A program made the translations under genes and the position numbers. Source: Enterovirga aerilata (GTDB lineage: Bacteria; Pseudomonadota; Alphaproteobacteria; Rhizobiales; Beijerinckiaceae). Taken from it: a stretch of 64,000 nt of DNA. Below the pieces are notes generated by a model that saw nothing but the letters and a program-made list of their open reading frames with translations, did not search any database and was not told the DNA's origin. The stretch is from contig NZ_JABEPP010000004.1 in NCBI RefSeq assembly GCF_013044135.1, forward strand, positions 331,331-395,330, in the 5' to 3' direction. Each line of letters opens with the position of its first letter. Within the stretch, counting starts at the first letter, position 1. Positions 1 to 8,690 of the stretch are shown here, one piece after another.

Positions 1-29
1 CGGTTTACCACTCCCCGATCACGGGTTCA

Positions 30-68
30 GGAGCTGTTTGCGGGGGCGCACCGCAAACCAGCAGCTCC
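30..68. repeat. Strong hairpin (bulged inverted repeat)
   Basis: GGAGCTG (30-36) plus TTTGCGG (37-43) pair with CCGCAAA (51-57) and CAGCTCC (62-68). This gives a 14-bp stem broken by one 4-nt bulge, with a 7-nt loop. No T-tract follows on either strand, so it is not a classical terminator. It lies about 110 bp before the first DUF2285 gene. It could be an operator, an RNA structure or the tail of an upstream gene. Function unknown. Confidence 0.5.
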
Positions 69-177
69 GTGAGTGATTGTCGAGCAATGCGGATTGCGCA
101 CCTAGTTATGCTGAGCAAGCGCATCGAAAATGCTTCGCCGAGGGTCTATTGGTTAACGCGGGCCAAGACGTGAGGGC

Positions 178-453
178 ATGATGGGCAACAACCATTTTCA
201 TGACCGAGCGCCTGATTCGCCGCAACTCACCGAGTACGACGAAGGCCATTTGACCGCTTATCTTCGCCTGCTCGATGCTGACGCAGAAGGGACCGACTGG
301 CGGGAGATTGCCGCCGCTATTTTCGGCATCGACGTGGGCGCGGAACCCCATCGCGCCAAGGCGATGCACGAGAGTCATCTTGCCCGCGCGCGGTGGATGA
401 CAGAGATTGGATATGCGCATCTGCTCGGCTGCAACCGGCCGCTAAATCGTTAA
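178..453 (+). CDS. DUF2285-type small protein
   Basis: This 91-aa protein has the compact helical signature of DUF2285 proteins of alphaproteobacterial ICEs: a region with RLLDADAEGTDWREIA, then IFGID, then HLARARWMTEIGY. Members are small putative DNA-binding or regulatory proteins at the head of Trb-type ICE modules. The start is ATG at 178; an in-frame second ATG follows at 181. The gene precedes a second DUF2285 protein (587-1370) on the same strand, as in related elements. The molecular role is not established; regulation of the element is an inference from position and helix-turn-helix-like spacing. Confidence 0.7.
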   Translation: MMGNNHFHDRAPDSPQLTEYDEGHLTAYLRLLDADAEGTDWREIAAAIFGIDVGAEPHRAKAMHESHLARARWMTEIGYAHLLGCNRPLNR

Positions 454-586
454 GATTGAACCCCAAATTGGAAGTATTCGCGCCGCCTTCGCCGCACGGT
501 TGATCGCTATCTTTGCGCTATAATAGCCAGGACAACCGGAAGATGTTGCGCTCCTGACGCGCGCTAAGCGCGGTTGGGAGGATGCA

Positions 587-1370
587 ATGCCGACGCCGCC
601 AAGGCGTCGCCAGCGGCGCGCCGACGGACTGTCCGGCGCCCTCGGGCGCGCCGATTTCGCCGCTGAGTTTCTACGCCGAAACCGCACCTATCGCGCCGAA
701 CACAAGCAGATGCAGCAGCGCATCGCAAGCGGCGCCGTCGCGCAAAGTGCCGCCGAGATGGCCTTCGCGCGGCGATGGGGGTTGTCCTTTCGCTACGGCG
801 CCGGATGACCTCTCAGAGCCGGTCCCCTGGCGCCCGGAACTGACCGCCGTCACGGTCATCCTCGACGCAGCGCCGGAAGGATTCGACAGCGCTTCGCCGG
901 TCGATCCTCGCGCACTCGGCGGGCTGCTCGCCGACCTAGCCGGCATCGACGGACGCCATGTCATCGTCGCCGACGCGGCGGGTGAGCATCGGCTGTGGCT
1001 GCGCGATCCGCAGCCCGGCCGGCCGCTCGCTGCCGTCATCCCGCTCGACAAGGATTTTGTCACCCGCATCGCCAGCTTGCTGCGCTTCCATCGCCGCCTG
1101 CTCGGCCGCGCCGCCGGGCCGCTGCCGCGCGGCTGGCCGCTGACCGCCTATCGGCTCGCCCGGCTCGACCTGATGCTCCGCGCGCTCGACCTGCGCGACG
1201 GCGGCGCGACCTATCGCGAGATCGCGGTGGCGCTCGGGCGCGACGAGGCGGCGCGGCTGTCCGCGAGCGATTGGAAGATGTCCGCCGCGCGGTCGTTCGT
1301 CGTCCGGCTGGTCCGCGACGGCATCGCCATGATGAACGGCGACTACCGCAAGCTGCTCCGCATCCGCTGA
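587..1370 (+). pseudogene. DUF6499-DUF2285 regulator-like protein, apparently frameshifted
   Basis: Two reading frames appear to make one protein. Frame 587-808 encodes the N-terminal transcriptional-regulator-like domain (FAAEFLRRNRTYRAEHKQM, then FARRWGLSFRYGAG) and stops at 806-808. The frame read to 1370 continues with PDDLSEPVPWRPEL and ends in a typical DUF2285 domain (LMLRALDLRDGGATYREIA, then FVVRLVRDGIAMMNGDYR). In relatives these are one polypeptide, so reading must shift +1 near 790-806. This may be a real inactivating frameshift, a sequencing error or, less likely, programmed frameshifting. The upstream part of the second frame (582-800) looks like non-native protein, which supports a shift over an independent start. 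Confidence 0.6.
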
Positions 1371-1498
1371 TCCGCTCCCCGCTGCCACCCCGCGCGGGGG
1401 GGGGCACATCCGTGCAGCCGCACATCTTCATACCCCACCCGGCCGCCTCCCTTCTGACAATTACGCCTCCTGCCGCCACCGCCCGCAGGAGCCGTCAC

Positions 1499-1765
1499 TT
1501 GTCCGATACGCCCACCAACCTGCCGCCCCGCTTTCTGCGCACGCCGGAAGCCGCGCGCTTTCTCGGCCTCTCCGGCCGCACCCTTGAGAAGCACCGCTAT
1601 TTTGGGACCGGGCCGGCCTACCGCCGCATCGGCGGCCGGGTGGTTTATTCGGTCGATGACCTGCGCGCCTGGGCCGACATCGGCATCAAGCATTCGACCT
1701 CCGATCCGGGACAGGACGACCTCATGCCGCGCGCGGACTCGGCCATCGCCCGGAGCCGGCGATGA
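1499..1765 (+). CDS. AlpA-like helix-turn-helix regulator
   Basis: This 88-aa protein has a MerR/AlpA-type winged helix: FLRTPEAARFLGLSGRTLEK, then a basic wing and RIGGRVVYSVDDLRAWAD. Such excisionase-like proteins bind DNA and regulate ICE genes or excision. I chose the TTG start at 1499 because AGGAG (1487-1491) lies at good spacing and the family begins just before the PPRFLRTPEAA motif. No ATG lies close by in frame. The stop overlaps the DUF2840 start (ATGA), so they are translationally coupled. Confidence 0.75.
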   Translation: MSDTPTNLPPRFLRTPEAARFLGLSGRTLEKHRYFGTGPAYRRIGGRVVYSVDDLRAWADIGIKHSTSDPGQDDLMPRADSAIARSRR

Positions 1766-2268
1766 CCGTCCCCCTGTCCCCGATGCGTCATCGCCAGCCG
1801 TCCGACGACGGTATGACTCGCGTCGAGTTGACCTGGATCGAGAAGCGGATTGAGCACTGGATCAGGTTCGGGCGCGTCGCCGTTGACGAGATCGTCGACC
1901 GCCGCCGCCGCATCGTCCGCTTCCGTCCCGGCGCCATCTTCGCGTTCGTCCGCTGGGCCGCCAACGACTACGGCACGGTCAGCTCGCGCATCGACATCGT
2001 GCGCGCGGTCGGCGTGGGCGAGCCGTTCACGACGCTGCCGTTCGTGCGGCCCGGCGGCGACATCCTGCTCAAGATCGAGGGCTGGCCGAAGGTCAGCCAA
2101 GTGCTCGCCGCAATCGACGCGGCCGAGGCCGCGGGCGTCGATCCCTGCGATGCCGCGCCCGATCATTGGCGACACGTCGCCAACCGCATCGCCGCCGGAC
2201 ATCAGCCGCGCCCCTATACGCTGGAGCGTCATCGCGCCTGGCTCAAGCGCCGGGAGATCGAAGGATGA
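1762..2268 (+). CDS. DUF2840 domain-containing protein
   Basis: This 168-aa protein matches the DUF2840 family of alphaproteobacterial ICEs and plasmids. Recognisable stretches are LTWIEKRIEHWIRFG near residue 25 and FRPGAIFAFVRWAANDYGT near residue 60. Family function is unknown, but members sit between replication/partition genes and the TraF peptidase. The start overlaps the stop of the HTH gene and the stop overlaps the start of traF (both ATGA), showing one operon. No repA or parA gene lies between the HTH gene and this one. Confidence 0.75.
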   Translation: MTVPLSPMRHRQPSDDGMTRVELTWIEKRIEHWIRFGRVAVDEIVDRRRRIVRFRPGAIFAFVRWAANDYGTVSSRIDIVRAVGVGEPFTTLPFVRPGGDILLKIEGWPKVSQVLAAIDAAEAAGVDPCDAAPDHWRHVANRIAAGHQPRPYTLERHRAWLKRREIEG

Positions 2269-2810
2269 CGCGCCGTGGATGGACCATCGCGACGGCTTCC
2301 GCCGCGTCGCTGTTCGCCGTGTCGTTCACCGCCGTCGCGGTATTCGACCCGCTGCCGCGCGTCATCTGGAACGCCAGCGCGAGCGCGCCGCTCGGCCTCT
2401 ACCGCATCGAGCCCGACCGCGATCCCGCTATCGGCGCGCTGGTCGCCGTGACGCCGCCCGCGCCGCTGGCGCGGTGGCTGGCCGAGCGCGGCTATCTCGG
2501 CGAGCGCGTGCCGCTGTTGAAGCATGTCGCGGCTAAGGCCGGGCAGCGCGTGTGCCGGATCGGCGCCGTGGTGAGCGTCGATGCACGGCCGGTCGTCGTC
2601 GCCTTGGCGCGTGATGGACGAGGCCGGTCGCTGCCTGTCTGGCAGGGCTGCCGCACGCTGCGCGCCGGCGAGCTGCTGATGCTCAATCCCGATCACGCCG
2701 ACAGCATGGACGGCCGCTATTTCGGGCCGCTGCCGGCCTCGACCGTGCTCGGCCGCGCCATGCCCGTGCTCACCCGCGACACCCCGAACGCGCCGCTCGC
2801 GTGGCGCTGA
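2265..2810 (+). CDS. traF: TraF-type S26 signal peptidase of the conjugation system
   Basis: This 181-aa S26 family peptidase has one N-terminal membrane segment (about residues 8-28). The nucleophile serine region NASASAPLGLYR comes next, then the general-base lysine in PLLKHVAAKAGQRVC, and a late GRYFGPL box. TraF homologues process the pilin precursor TrbC, cyclising it in RP4. The start ATG overlaps the DUF2840 stop. Position next to DUF736 and upstream of relaxase and trb genes fits pilus maturation in the periplasm. Confidence 0.85.
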   Translation: MTRRGWTIATASAASLFAVSFTAVAVFDPLPRVIWNASASAPLGLYRIEPDRDPAIGALVAVTPPAPLARWLAERGYLGERVPLLKHVAAKAGQRVCRIGAVVSVDARPVVVALARDGRGRSLPVWQGCRTLRAGELLMLNPDHADSMDGRYFGPLPASTVLGRAMPVLTRDTPNAPLAWR

Positions 2811-2845
2811 ACCCGCTTGTCCCTGCCAACCCTAAGGAGAGTCCC

Positions 2846-3181
2846 ATGCAGATCGGCAGCTTTTTCCGTACCGCCAGCGGCTACGAAGGCATCATCGAGA
2901 CGGCGACGCTCGACATCCGCATCTCGATCGTCCCGGCCGAGGCGAGCGACGCCGACAAGGCGCCGGACTGGCGCGTTCATCGCGGCGACGGCGGCGAAGG
3001 GCCAGAGATCGGCGCGGGCTGGAACGAGACCGGCGAACGCGCCGGGGACTACGTCTCGCTGCGCATCGACGATCCCGCCTTCGCGCAGCCGCTCCGCGCC
3101 GCGCTGTTCCAGAACACCGGCGACAAGTCGGCCTGGTCGCTGCGCTGGAACCGCCAGCCGAAGTCGCGCGAGCAGGACTGA
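2846..3181 (+). CDS. DUF736 domain-containing protein
   Basis: This 111-aa protein shows the DUF736 pattern: IGSFFRTASGYEGIIETATL at the start, then PDWRVHRG, EIGAGWNETGERAGDYVSLR and a C-terminal WSLRWNR. DUF736 proteins are conserved in ICEs and plasmids of alphaproteobacteria and have no firmly established function. An AAGGAGA ribosome binding site (about 2833-2839) fixes the ATG at 2846. It lies between traF and the lytic transglycosylase. Confidence 0.85.
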   Translation: MQIGSFFRTASGYEGIIETATLDIRISIVPAEASDADKAPDWRVHRGDGGEGPEIGAGWNETGERAGDYVSLRIDDPAFAQPLRAALFQNTGDKSAWSLRWNRQPKSREQD

Positions 3182-3185
3182 TCCG

Positions 3186-4097
3186 GTGCGCTTGTCCATC
3201 ATCCCTTTGTTCGCGGGAAAGCCGTCTCATCCCTCCGTCCCGCTCGGTCGCAGGCCGGCCGGGGCGCGCAGCGAAGGTCAAGGGCGGCCGCAGGCCGGCG
3301 CAGCGCGCGCACCCTTGAGCGTAGCGAGCACGCTGGCAGGCTGGCGGCGGAGTGGAGTCGGATCGGCGTTGGCATTGGCCGTCGCGCTGCTGTCCGGCGG
3401 GGCTGCGCCGGTCGCGGCGACGGCGCAGGATTTGCCGGCCGCGCGATCGGCGGCGGTTCATCCCTACGCCGGCCACGTCGCCGATGCCGCGCGGCGGTTC
3501 GGCATCCCCGAGGCATGGATATGGGCGGTGATGCGCGTCGAGAGCGGCGGCAACTCGCGCGCCGTCTCGCGCGCGGGTGCGATGGGATTGATGCAGATCA
3601 TGCCCGCGACCTGGACCGATCTTCGCGCGCGATATGGCCTCGGCGCTGACCCGTTCGACGTGCGCGACAACATCATGGCGGGCGCGGCCTATCTGCGCGC
3701 GATGCACGACCGATACGGCAACGCGAGCGCGATGCTGGCGGCCTATAATGCGGGACCGGGCCGCTACGACGACTTCGTGTCGCACGGCCGCCCGCTGCCG
3801 CCCGAGACGGTCGGCTACCTCGCCCAGCTCACCGCCGCCATCGGCACGTCGGGCGCTGCGGAGGTGGCGGTTAGCGCGCCGCCCGATCCGTTCGCCTGGC
3901 GACGTGCCGCACTGTTCGTCCGCACCGCGAGCGCCGCGTCCGAGGGCGTCTCCGTGCAGTCGGACGATGAAGAACCCGCGCCCGAACTGCCGACCGATGG
4001 GGCGACATCCGGCGACGTTAGCGCCGTCGCTCTTCCTGCCAGCGAGCCGGCGGACACGCTGTTCGTCCCCCGCGCCCGCGCGGGCCGACCGCAATGA
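3186..4097 (+). CDS. Lytic transglycosylase (SLT family) of the conjugation apparatus
   Basis: This 303-aa periplasmic muramidase-like protein has a signal/membrane segment around residues 58-78 and an SLT domain from about 95 to 215. Seen motifs are AVMRVESGGN with catalytic Glu at 119, GAMGLMQIMPATW, and MLAAYNAGPGRYDDF. It would cleave peptidoglycan to make room for the type IV secretion channel (VirB1-like role). I used GTG 3186, just after the DUF736 stop. The first 55 residues are Arg/Gly-rich, so a later start is possible. The C-terminal 80 residues are low-complexity. Confidence 0.8.
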   Translation: MRLSIIPLFAGKPSHPSVPLGRRPAGARSEGQGRPQAGAARAPLSVASTLAGWRRSGVGSALALAVALLSGGAAPVAATAQDLPAARSAAVHPYAGHVADAARRFGIPEAWIWAVMRVESGGNSRAVSRAGAMGLMQIMPATWTDLRARYGLGADPFDVRDNIMAGAAYLRAMHDRYGNASAMLAAYNAGPGRYDDFVSHGRPLPPETVGYLAQLTAAIGTSGAAEVAVSAPPDPFAWRRAALFVRTASAASEGVSVQSDDEEPAPELPTDGATSGDVSAVALPASEPADTLFVPRARAGRPQ

Positions 4098-4170
4098 TCC
4101 GCGCGTCATCCCCATCATCCGTCCCGAGCAGGAAAGTGGCTGGGGAGGGAGAAAACGGCAGGGACAGACG

Positions 4171-4220
4171 AGGGCAAGATATAAGCCGCACCCCGTTTCG
4201 CCGAAAAGCCAAGGCTTTTC
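4171..4220. other. Candidate origin of transfer (oriT) with RP4/T-border-like nic site
   Basis: On the minus strand TATATCTTGCCCT resembles the RP4/Ti nick consensus; on the plus strand GGCAAGATATA (4173-4183) matches the T-DNA border core GGCAGGATATA at 10 of 11 bases. The expected nick is on the minus strand between bases 75 and 74 of the 4100s. A perfect 8-bp inverted repeat GAAAAGCC-AA-GGCTTTTC (4203-4220) lies 5' of the nick on the cleaved strand, as in RP4-type oriT. It sits directly upstream of the relaxase gene in a 238-bp non-coding gap. Confidence 0.6.
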
Positions 4221-4335
4221 CGTGGCTTCATGCGGGGGCGTCGGTCGGCGCGCGTGCCGCGCGGAAGGGAAAAGCAAGCAAAATCAACGTCTCGAATGGC
4301 ACCACGGGCCATTTACGGCCGAAAGCGGCCCGGCC

Positions 4336-6093
4336 GTGAGCGAGGACAGTGAGTTCCGCGTTCGGCCGGGCAAGGCCAAGCGCAGCAAGGCGCAGGGCCG
4401 CAATGCGCGCGGCCTGGTGGCCGAGGTGCTGCGCGTGGCCGCGATCCACAGCGGAGGCCGGCGCACCGGGGGCGGCTCGCGCCGAGGTCGCCAATCCAGT
4501 TTCGGGCGGGGACGAACAGCATTTGCCCGCAGCCGGTTATTCGGATCGGGCCGTCGAGTGATGGTGAAGGCGCTACCCGTGAACCATCGCAGTCGCGGGG
4601 GCCGACGCATGGCGCCGCTGTCCGCGCACGTCGCCTATTTGAAGCGCGAAGGCGTCACCCGTGACCGTTCCCCGACGCGCATGTTCGACGCGGCCGGAGA
4701 CAATGCCGACGATCGCGCATTCACCGAGCGGTGCAAGGATGACCGGCATCATTTCCGCATCATCGTCTCGCCGGAGGATGCGGCCGAGCTGACCGACCTA
4801 CGCGAATACACCCGCGATCTCGTGCGGCAGATGGAAACGGATTTGGGGACGCGGCTCGATTGGGTCGCGGTCGATCATTGGAACACCGACAACCCGCACG
4901 TTCATATGCTCGTGCGCGGTGTCACCGACACCGGCACCGATCTCGTCATGGCGCGGGACTATATCAGCCACAACCTGCGCTCCCACGCCGAGGAGCTGGC
5001 GCAGGCCGAACTTGGGCCGAAGCCTGAGCATGAAGTGCAGCGCGCGCTCGACCGAGAAGTGACGGCCGAGCGCTGGACGCGGCTCGATACCGAGATCGGC
5101 CGCGCGGCCGACGAACTGGGGGTCATCGACCTGCGCCCCGAGCGGCCCGGTCCGGCCGATCCGCGCCTCCGCCGGTTAATGGTCGGCCGCTTGCAGCATC
5201 TGGAGACGATGGGGCTCGCCGCTGAGGGTGAGCCCGGACAGTGGGCGGTTGCCGAAGGCGCGCAAGGCAAGCTGCGCGAGCTGGCCGCGCGCGGCGACAT
5301 TATCCGCACCATCGGACAGGCTCTGAAAGATCACGGGCAGGACCGGCCGCTGGAAAGCTACGCGGTTGTGAGCGGCGCGCCGGAAAAGCCAATCGTCGGC
5401 CGGCTGATCGACAAGGGGTTGCACGACGAGCTGTATGGCGCGGCCTATGCCGTGATCGACGGCACGGACGGCCGCACCCATCATGTGCGGCTGCCCGGAA
5501 TTGAAGCGCTGGAGCAAAGCCCGACGCTCGGCGGGATCGTCGAGCTGCGCGCTATAGGCAAGCCGGGCGAGCCGAAGCCCACCCTGATCCTCGCCACGCG
5601 ATCGGACCTCGACCTCGCCGCGCAGGTGAAGGCGCCCGGCGCGACCTGGCTTGACCATCGGCTGATCGAGCGCGGCACGGGTGTCGCGGATGGCGGGTTC
5701 GGTGCGGAGGTGTGCCGTGCGATGGACGCGCGCACCGATCATCTTGTCCGCGAGGGGCTGGCGCGCCGCTATGGCCAACGCGCGGTGTTCGAGCGCGGCT
5801 TGCTCGACACGCTGCGCAAGCGCGAGCTGGACGCCGTTGGCGCGAAGATCGCGGGCGAAACGGGCCTTGCGTATCGCCCGACCACCTCCGGCGAGAAGAT
5901 TGCCGGCGTAGTCCGCCAGCGCCTCGCACTCGCCTCCGGTCGCTTCGCCATGATCGACGACGGGCTCGGCTTCCGTCTCGTGCCCTGGGCCAGCGCGCTC
6001 GAACAGCAGCTCGGTCGCCAAGTGTCCGGTGTCGTTCGCGCTGGTGGCGGCATCGACCTAGCGCTCGGCCGCAAGCGCGGCCTCGGCCTCTGA
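4336..6093 (+). CDS. VirD2-like relaxase (DUF3363 family)
   Basis: This 585-aa conjugative relaxase would nick oriT and pilot the transferred strand. The N-terminal relaxase domain (about 60-260) has a candidate catalytic Tyr in AHVAYLKREG and the HUH metal motif in DNPHVHMLVRG (His near 188 and 190). The rest fits the DUF3363 C-terminal region found in ICE relaxases. GTG 4336 was chosen because homologues start SEDSEFRVRPG; the frame is open further upstream but not family-like. The candidate oriT lies just before it and traG follows after 13 nt. Confidence 0.85.
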   Translation: MSEDSEFRVRPGKAKRSKAQGRNARGLVAEVLRVAAIHSGGRRTGGGSRRGRQSSFGRGRTAFARSRLFGSGRRVMVKALPVNHRSRGGRRMAPLSAHVAYLKREGVTRDRSPTRMFDAAGDNADDRAFTERCKDDRHHFRIIVSPEDAAELTDLREYTRDLVRQMETDLGTRLDWVAVDHWNTDNPHVHMLVRGVTDTGTDLVMARDYISHNLRSHAEELAQAELGPKPEHEVQRALDREVTAERWTRLDTEIGRAADELGVIDLRPERPGPADPRLRRLMVGRLQHLETMGLAAEGEPGQWAVAEGAQGKLRELAARGDIIRTIGQALKDHGQDRPLESYAVVSGAPEKPIVGRLIDKGLHDELYGAAYAVIDGTDGRTHHVRLPGIEALEQSPTLGGIVELRAIGKPGEPKPTLILATRSDLDLAAQVKAPGATWLDHRLIERGTGVADGGFGAEVCRAMDARTDHLVREGLARRYGQRAVFERGLLDTLRKRELDAVGAKIAGETGLAYRPTTSGEKIAGVVRQRLALASGRFAMIDDGLGFRLVPWASALEQQLGRQVSGVVRAGGGIDLALGRKRGLGL

Positions 6094-6106
6094 CAAGGAA
6101 ACAGCC

Positions 6107-8080
6107 ATGTCCGCGACGAAAATCCTGTGGGGCCAGATCATCGCTGTCTTTCTGATCGTGCTCGCAGGTGTGTGGGGCGCGACGCAATGGACCGCCGCGG
6201 CCTTGGCCTATCAACCCGAGCTGGGGCCGCCCTGGTTCATCGTCGGCGGCTGGCGTGTCTATCCGCCGCCGGCCTTCTTTTGGTGGTGGTTCTCGTTCGA
6301 CGCATACGCGCCAGCCATCTTCAAGACCGGCGCATTCATCGCCGCGTCGGGCGGGTTCGTGTCAATCGCCGTCGCCATTGGAATGTCTGTGTGGCGTGCG
6401 CGCGAGTTGAAGAACGCCGAGACCTACGGCTCGGCACGCTGGGCGACAACGCGCGAGGTTCGGGCGGCCGGGCTGCTGGGCGCGAACGGCGTCGTGCTCG
6501 GCAGACTCGACCGGGACTATCTGCGCCACGATGGCCCCGAGCATGTGCTGTGCTTCGCTCCGACGCGGAGCGGCAAGGGCGTCGGGTTGGTTGTGCCGTC
6601 GCTACTCACCTGGCCGGCCTCCGCGATCGTCCACGACATAAAAGGCGAGAACTGGTCGCTGACCTCGGGCTTCCGCGCGCGACACGGCCGCGTGCTGCTG
6701 TTCGATCCGACCAATGCCGCATCGGCTGCCTACAACCCGTTGCTGGAAGTGCGGCGCGGCCAATGGGAGGTGCGCGATGTGCAGAATGTGGCGGACGTGC
6801 TGGTCGATCCCGAAGGCAGCCTGGAGCGCCGGAACCATTGGGAAAAAACGTCGCACTCGCTGCTGGTCGGCGCGATCCTTCACGTCCTCTATGCCGAGCC
6901 GGACAAGACGTTGGCCGGCGTCGCGTCGTACCTCTCCGATCCATCTCGCACGATCGAGCAGACGCTGGCCGCGATGATGGCGACGCCGCACCTTGGCGAA
7001 GCCGGCGTTCATCCCGTCGTCGCCAGCGCGGCGCGAGAGCTGCTGAACAAGTCGGATAACGAGCGGTCGGGCGTGCTCAGCACGGCCATGTCGTTCCTCG
7101 GTCTCTACCGCGATCCTGTTGTGGCGCAGGTCACGCGGGCCTGCCAGTGGCGCATATCGGATCTGGTGGGGGGCGAACGGCCGGCGACGCTCTATCTGGT
7201 CGTGCCGCCCAGCGACATATCGCGCACCAAGCCACTCATCCGCCTCATCCTCAACCAGATCGGGCGCCGTTTGACCGAGGAGCTGACCCCGAAGGGCAAC
7301 CGCCACCGCGTGCTCCTGATGCTCGACGAGTTTCCCGCCTTAGGCCGGCTCGACTTCTTCGAGTCTGCCTTGGCGTTCATGGCCGGCTACGGGCTCAAGG
7401 CGTTCCTGATCGCGCAGAGCCTCAATCAGATCGAGAAGGCTTACGGCCCGAACAACGCGATCCTCGACAACTGCCACGTCCGCGTGAGCTTCGCCACCAA
7501 CGATGAGCGGACCGCCAAGCGCGTCTCGGACGCGCTCGGCACCGCGACCGAGATGCGGGCGATGAAGAACTATGCGGGTCACAGGCTTTCGCCCTGGCTC
7601 GGGCATCTGATGGTGTCGCGGTCAGAGACCGCTCGCCAGCTCCTCACGCCGGGCGAGGTGATGCAGCTGCCGCCCGATGACGAGATCGTCATGGTGGCGG
7701 GCGTCCATCCGATCCGGGCGAAGAAGGCCCGCTACTACCGCGACGCACGGTTCGCCGAACGTATCATGTCCGCGCCCACCCCTGACGCCGCCCAGGTCCG
7801 GCGCGATGACTGGACGGGCCGCGCCGTCATCGCCGATCCCGCCGCCGTGGCGCAGATCGTCCGTTCGGCGGAGGACGCGGCGAACGGCGGATTGCGCCGC
7901 GAACCCGAACTGCCGGAGCATGTCGCCATCGCGCCCGAGACCTCGCCACCGCCCGCGCAGGAGTTTGCGATCATGGACGACGAACCCGACGACGCCGCGC
8001 GGCAGGCGGCGGTGCGGCGCCGGATGCAGGGGCTCGCGCGGCAAGCGTCGCTCGACCCCGGCGATGGTATCGAGCTGTAG
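6107..8080 (+). CDS. traG: TraG/VirD4 coupling protein
   Basis: This 657-aa type IV coupling ATPase links the relaxosome to the mating-pair channel. Two or three N-terminal membrane segments lie within residues 8-95. Walker A is APTRSGKGVG (about 151-160) and Walker B LLMLDEFPALG (about 402-412). The C-terminal AIDDEPDDAARQ-type region is variable. ATG 6107 has AAGGAAA upstream. It follows the relaxase directly and precedes the copG-like gene and trbB, the usual order in Trb-type ICEs. Confidence 0.92.
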   Translation: MSATKILWGQIIAVFLIVLAGVWGATQWTAAALAYQPELGPPWFIVGGWRVYPPPAFFWWWFSFDAYAPAIFKTGAFIAASGGFVSIAVAIGMSVWRARELKNAETYGSARWATTREVRAAGLLGANGVVLGRLDRDYLRHDGPEHVLCFAPTRSGKGVGLVVPSLLTWPASAIVHDIKGENWSLTSGFRARHGRVLLFDPTNAASAAYNPLLEVRRGQWEVRDVQNVADVLVDPEGSLERRNHWEKTSHSLLVGAILHVLYAEPDKTLAGVASYLSDPSRTIEQTLAAMMATPHLGEAGVHPVVASAARELLNKSDNERSGVLSTAMSFLGLYRDPVVAQVTRACQWRISDLVGGERPATLYLVVPPSDISRTKPLIRLILNQIGRRLTEELTPKGNRHRVLLMLDEFPALGRLDFFESALAFMAGYGLKAFLIAQSLNQIEKAYGPNNAILDNCHVRVSFATNDERTAKRVSDALGTATEMRAMKNYAGHRLSPWLGHLMVSRSETARQLLTPGEVMQLPPDDEIVMVAGVHPIRAKKARYYRDARFAERIMSAPTPDAAQVRRDDWTGRAVIADPAAVAQIVRSAEDAANGGLRREPELPEHVAIAPETSPPPAQEFAIMDDEPDDAARQAAVRRRMQGLARQASLDPGDGIEL

Positions 8081-8089
8081 GCGGCGATC

Positions 8090-8518
8090 ATGCGCGTCCG
8101 GCTCAATGTCTATTTTCCGCCAGCGCTCGCCAAGCAGGTTGACGAGCTGGCGATCCGCCGCCGCATCTCTCGCTCGGCAATCGTGGAGGCGGCGGTCGCC
8201 TCCTACCTCTCGCCGGACGGCGCCGACCGGATGGAGGCGGCGTTCGCTCGACGGCTCGATCGCTTGTCGCGTCAGGTCCAGCGGCTTGAGCGCGACACCG
8301 GACTCACGATTGAGGCACTGACGTTGTTTGTGCGGTTCTGGCTGACGGTGACGCCGCCATTGCCCGACGAGGATCAAGCGGCCGCGCAGGTGAAGGGACG
8401 CAAGCGCTACGAGGGTTTCGTCGAGACGCTCGGCCGGCGCTTCGCCAGCGGCAAGAGCTTGAGGGACGAGATACCGGAAGATGTCTGGCCGCGCTCCACT
8501 TCGACTGAGTCGGACTGA
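8090..8518 (+). CDS. CopG-family ribbon-helix-helix protein
   Basis: This 142-aa protein has an N-terminal ribbon-helix-helix fold (residues 1-42). Its DNA-contacting strand is RVRLNVYFPP, followed by KQVDELAIRRRISRSAIVEA. The remainder is helical and ends LREEIPEDVWP-like (seen as LRDEIPEDVW). Such proteins between traG and trbB are likely repressors of the trb operon or relaxosome accessory factors. It starts 9 nt after the traG stop. The role as regulator is inferred from fold and position. Confidence 0.8.
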   Translation: MRVRLNVYFPPALAKQVDELAIRRRISRSAIVEAAVASYLSPDGADRMEAAFARRLDRLSRQVQRLERDTGLTIEALTLFVRFWLTVTPPLPDEDQAAAQVKGRKRYEGFVETLGRRFASGKSLRDEIPEDVWPRSTSTESD

Positions 8519-8649
8519 ATAGACACGCCAACCACCGCGTAGTCGAAAAGCAATTCCGCCGCCGACCACGTATCTGCCGCCCCCTCTACTACGCCAGCAA
8601 GTAGCTGTTGCGGCAGAAGTATTTATGCGTCTCTTGCTGTGCCCCGACA

Positions 8650-8671
8650 GCCGGGCGGCGGTTCGCCCGGC
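8650..8671. promoter_or_regulatory. GC-rich hairpin upstream of trbB
   Basis: GCCGGGCG (8650-8657), a 6-nt loop, then CGCCCGGC (8664-8671) form a perfect 8-bp stem in the 172-bp gap between copG and trbB. No T-tract follows. It sits 19 nt before the preferred trbB start (TTG 8691). Possible roles are RNA processing, attenuation or regulator binding for the trb genes. Its presence argues against the longer trbB reading from 8625. Confidence 0.45.
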
Positions 8672-8690
8672 CCTTCGCAGGGCCAGTTCC

